Under the pieces are notes generated by a model that saw nothing but the letters and a program-made list of their open reading frames with translations, had not been told where the DNA came from and did no database searches. A stretch of DNA of 6,254 nt, from assembly GCA_009926705.1 (NCBI GenBank), contig RFOJ01000059.1, positions 1-6,254 on the forward strand. The letters run 5' to 3'. The DNA comes from Acidimicrobiia bacterium. Lineage in GTDB: Bacteria > Actinomycetota > Acidimicrobiia > Acidimicrobiales > Ilumatobacteraceae. A program made the translations under genes and the position numbers. Positions 4,767 to 6,254 of the stretch are shown here, piece after piece; positions within the stretch are counted from its first letter, which is position 1, and every line of letters starts with the position of its first letter.

Positions 4767-6188
4767 ATGACTCATCGCACCGTCGTAGACATCGCAGCTC
4801 AGGTCTCTTCGGGGTCGTTGTCTGCCGCGAAGGTGCTCGAAGAGAATCTCTCGGCCATCGATGCGCGCGAGAAAGAAATCCACGCATTCAACCTCGTCAC
4901 CGCCGATCGTGCGCGCGAGCGAGCTGCGCAGATTGATGCCGACGTGAAAGCAGGCAAGAAGGTCGGTCGGTTGGCTGGCGTCACCATCGCATTGAAAGAC
5001 AACATGTGCACACGCGGCGTCGAAACCACGTGTTCGTCGAAGATCCTCGCTGGTTGGAAGCCGCCCTACGACGCGACGGTCGTTCGACGACTCGCCGACG
5101 AAGGTGCGGTATTCGTCGGCAAGACAAATCTTGACGAGTTCGCCATGGGTTCGAGCACCGAGAACTCTGCGTTCGGCCCGACCCGCAACCCGCTCGACAC
5201 ATCTCGAGTACCGGGCGGCTCGAGCGGCGGCAGCGCCGCAGCAGTTGCAGCAGGTTTTGCTTCCGCGTCGTTCGGTAGCGACACCGGCGGCAGTATCCGC
5301 CAACCTGCAGCACTTTGTGGTCTCGTCGGCGTAAAGCCGACCTACGGCATGGTGTCGCGCCAAGGCCTCGTCGCGTTCGGCAGCAGCCTCGACCAGATCG
5401 GGCCGTTCACGACCACCGTCGCCGACGCGGCGTTACTCATGGAAGTGATCGCCGGTCATGACCCGCTCGACTCGACCTCACTGCCGCAGCCCGCACCGCA
5501 GCTGATGAGCGTGCTGTCGCAAGGGGTGAAAGGCCTGCGCATCGGTCGCGTCGCCGACATGCCCGAAGGCTCGTCGCCCGACGTGCTCGCGCGACTTGAT
5601 GCGGCGTTCGATGCGCTGCGTGCCGCCGGTGCGACGGTGGTCGACGTGAAGCTGCCGTCGATGTCGTTCGGCCTCACCGCGTATTACCTGGTCGCACCCG
5701 CAGAAGCGAGCAGCAACCTTGCGCGCTTCGATGGAGTTCGCTACGGCTTGCGTGTCGACGCGAAAGATCTCAACGCCATGTACGGCGCCACTCGAGCAGC
5801 AGGTTTCGGCGACGAAGTAAAGCGCCGCATCATGTTGGGCACCTACGCGTTGTCGGCCGGTTATTACGACGCGTACTACGGCAAGGCACTCAAGGTTCGT
5901 CGTCTCATCGCTGACGACTTCGCGAAGGCGTACGAACAGTGTGACGCGATCCTCACGCCGACGTCGCCGACCGTCGCCTTCAAGTTCGGCGACAAGACGA
6001 GCAACCCGCTCGCGATGTACCTGTGCGACGTGTTCACGATTCCCACCAACTTGGCAGGTCACGCGGCGATGAGCGTGCCGTTCGGTACGGGCGAGGCGGG
6101 CTTGCCCGTCGGCGTGCAAGTGCTCGCTCCGGCACTGGGCGAGCCAACGATGTTCCGCGTCGCTGCTGAACTGGAGCGCGCGTCGTGA
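4767..6188 (+). CDS. gatA: Asp/Glu-tRNA amidotransferase subunit A (GatA)
   Basis: GatA is the glutaminase subunit: it hydrolyses glutamine and the ammonia passes to GatB to amidate the tRNA-bound Glu or Asp. The product is 473 residues, close to the usual 480-490. It shows the amidase signature with a complete Ser-cisSer-Lys triad: K77 in I-A-L-K-D-N-M, S152 in P-G-G-S-S-G-G-S-A-A-A-V-A-A-G, and S176 in D-T-G-G-S-I-R-Q-P-A. These match K79, S154 and S178 of S. aureus GatA with a constant shift of two. Other family blocks are G-K-T-N-L-D-E-F-A-M-G-S-S-T-E, V-K-P-T-Y-G-M-V-S-R, S-L-D-Q-I-G-P-F and the C-terminal G-L-P-V-G-V-Q-V-L-A-P. ATG 4767 is chosen for its strong Shine-Dalgarno and 4-nt spacing from gatC. 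It belongs to a gatC-gatA-(gatB) operon. Confidence 0.97.
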   Translation: MTHRTVVDIAAQVSSGSLSAAKVLEENLSAIDAREKEIHAFNLVTADRARERAAQIDADVKAGKKVGRLAGVTIALKDNMCTRGVETTCSSKILAGWKPPYDATVVRRLADEGAVFVGKTNLDEFAMGSSTENSAFGPTRNPLDTSRVPGGSSGGSAAAVAAGFASASFGSDTGGSIRQPAALCGLVGVKPTYGMVSRQGLVAFGSSLDQIGPFTTTVADAALLMEVIAGHDPLDSTSLPQPAPQLMSVLSQGVKGLRIGRVADMPEGSSPDVLARLDAAFDALRAAGATVVDVKLPSMSFGLTAYYLVAPAEASSNLARFDGVRYGLRVDAKDLNAMYGATRAAGFGDEVKRRIMLGTYALSAGYYDAYYGKALKVRRLIADDFAKAYEQCDAILTPTSPTVAFKFGDKTSNPLAMYLCDVFTIPTNLAGHAAMSVPFGTGEAGLPVGVQVLAPALGEPTMFRVAAELERAS

Positions 6189-6204
6189 ACGGTCGTTCCT
6201 GCGA

Positions 6205-6209
6205 GAAGG
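6205..6209 (+). promoter_or_regulatory. Ribosome binding site of the gene after gatA
   Basis: GAAGG, extended by the preceding GA at 6203-6204, ends 4 nt before the ATG at 6214. This is somewhat close but usable, and supports translation starting there. Confidence 0.5.
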
Positions 6210-6213
6210 TTTC

Positions 6214-6254
6214 ATGAGCGCGGCGAACCCGTCGTCGGTCGCGGCCACCGCCGA
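6214..6254 (+). CDS. gatB: Start of the gene after gatA, probably gatB (partial)
   Basis: An ATG at 6214 opens a frame to the window end, 13 full codons reading M-S-A-A-N-P-S-S-V-A-A-T-A. This is too short to identify by itself. The call rests on position: gatB commonly follows gatC-gatA in bacteria, the gap after the gatA stop is 25 bp, and a Shine-Dalgarno-like GAAGG is present. GatB proteins usually reach their conserved V-I-G-L-E-V-H block soon after a variable start, which would lie just past the edge. Confidence 0.55.
   Translation, partial: MSAANPSSVAATA

Noticed and set aside
5478..6248. Long minus-strand open frame opposite gatA (256 codons)
   Set aside because: Shadow of gatA; the translation is rich in Arg/His/Gln and has no recognisable motif, as usual for antisense frames in high-GC genes.

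Overview
The window reads as chromosomal DNA from a high-GC actinobacterium. Protein style (Lgt opening with L-P-S-P-S-S-G, the GH36 S-D-C-x-D motif, GalT) and the many GTG starts with no Shine-Dalgarno (SD) sequence but a TAnnnT box just upstream both point that way. I lean towards Acidimicrobiia (Ilumatobacter-like), but this is a guess from style, not a database result.

Layout: (1) 1-326, minus strand: N-terminal part of a membrane protein, probably an M48-type metalloprotease, cut by the window edge. (2) 352-1173, plus: lgt, prolipoprotein diacylglyceryl transferase, divergent from (1) with only 25 bp between the start codons. (3) 1121-1224: degenerate 25-bp-period tandem repeat across the lgt stop codon, with a GC-rich hairpin, between the convergent lgt and galT. 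(4) 1227-2087, minus: galT. (5) About 2090-2260, plus: a truncated remnant, the last ~55 residues of a sugar ABC-transporter (CUT1/MalG-type) permease, starting right beside the galT start codon. (6) 2266-4398, plus: cytoplasmic GH36 alpha-galactosidase. (7) 4460-6254, plus: gatC, gatA and the first codons of the next gene, probably gatB, encoding the tRNA-dependent amidotransferase.

Functionally, the window joins lipoprotein maturation (lgt), an alpha-galactoside use module (alpha-galactosidase releases galactose; GalT feeds galactose-1-phosphate into the Leloir pathway) and a housekeeping amidotransferase operon. The galactoside module looks rearranged: the permease is reduced to its C-terminus and galT points away from it.

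The main unusual points are the broken permease at the galT boundary; a consistent start-site pattern (four promoter-proximal genes with a TAnnnT box 7-8 nt before a GTG and no SD, against operon-internal genes with ATG plus SD); and a compact divergent promoter in which the -10 boxes of lgt and the protease-like gene overlap by two bases. I see no RNA gene, CRISPR array, insertion sequence or wholly new system, and no gene-free stretch longer than 300 bases.
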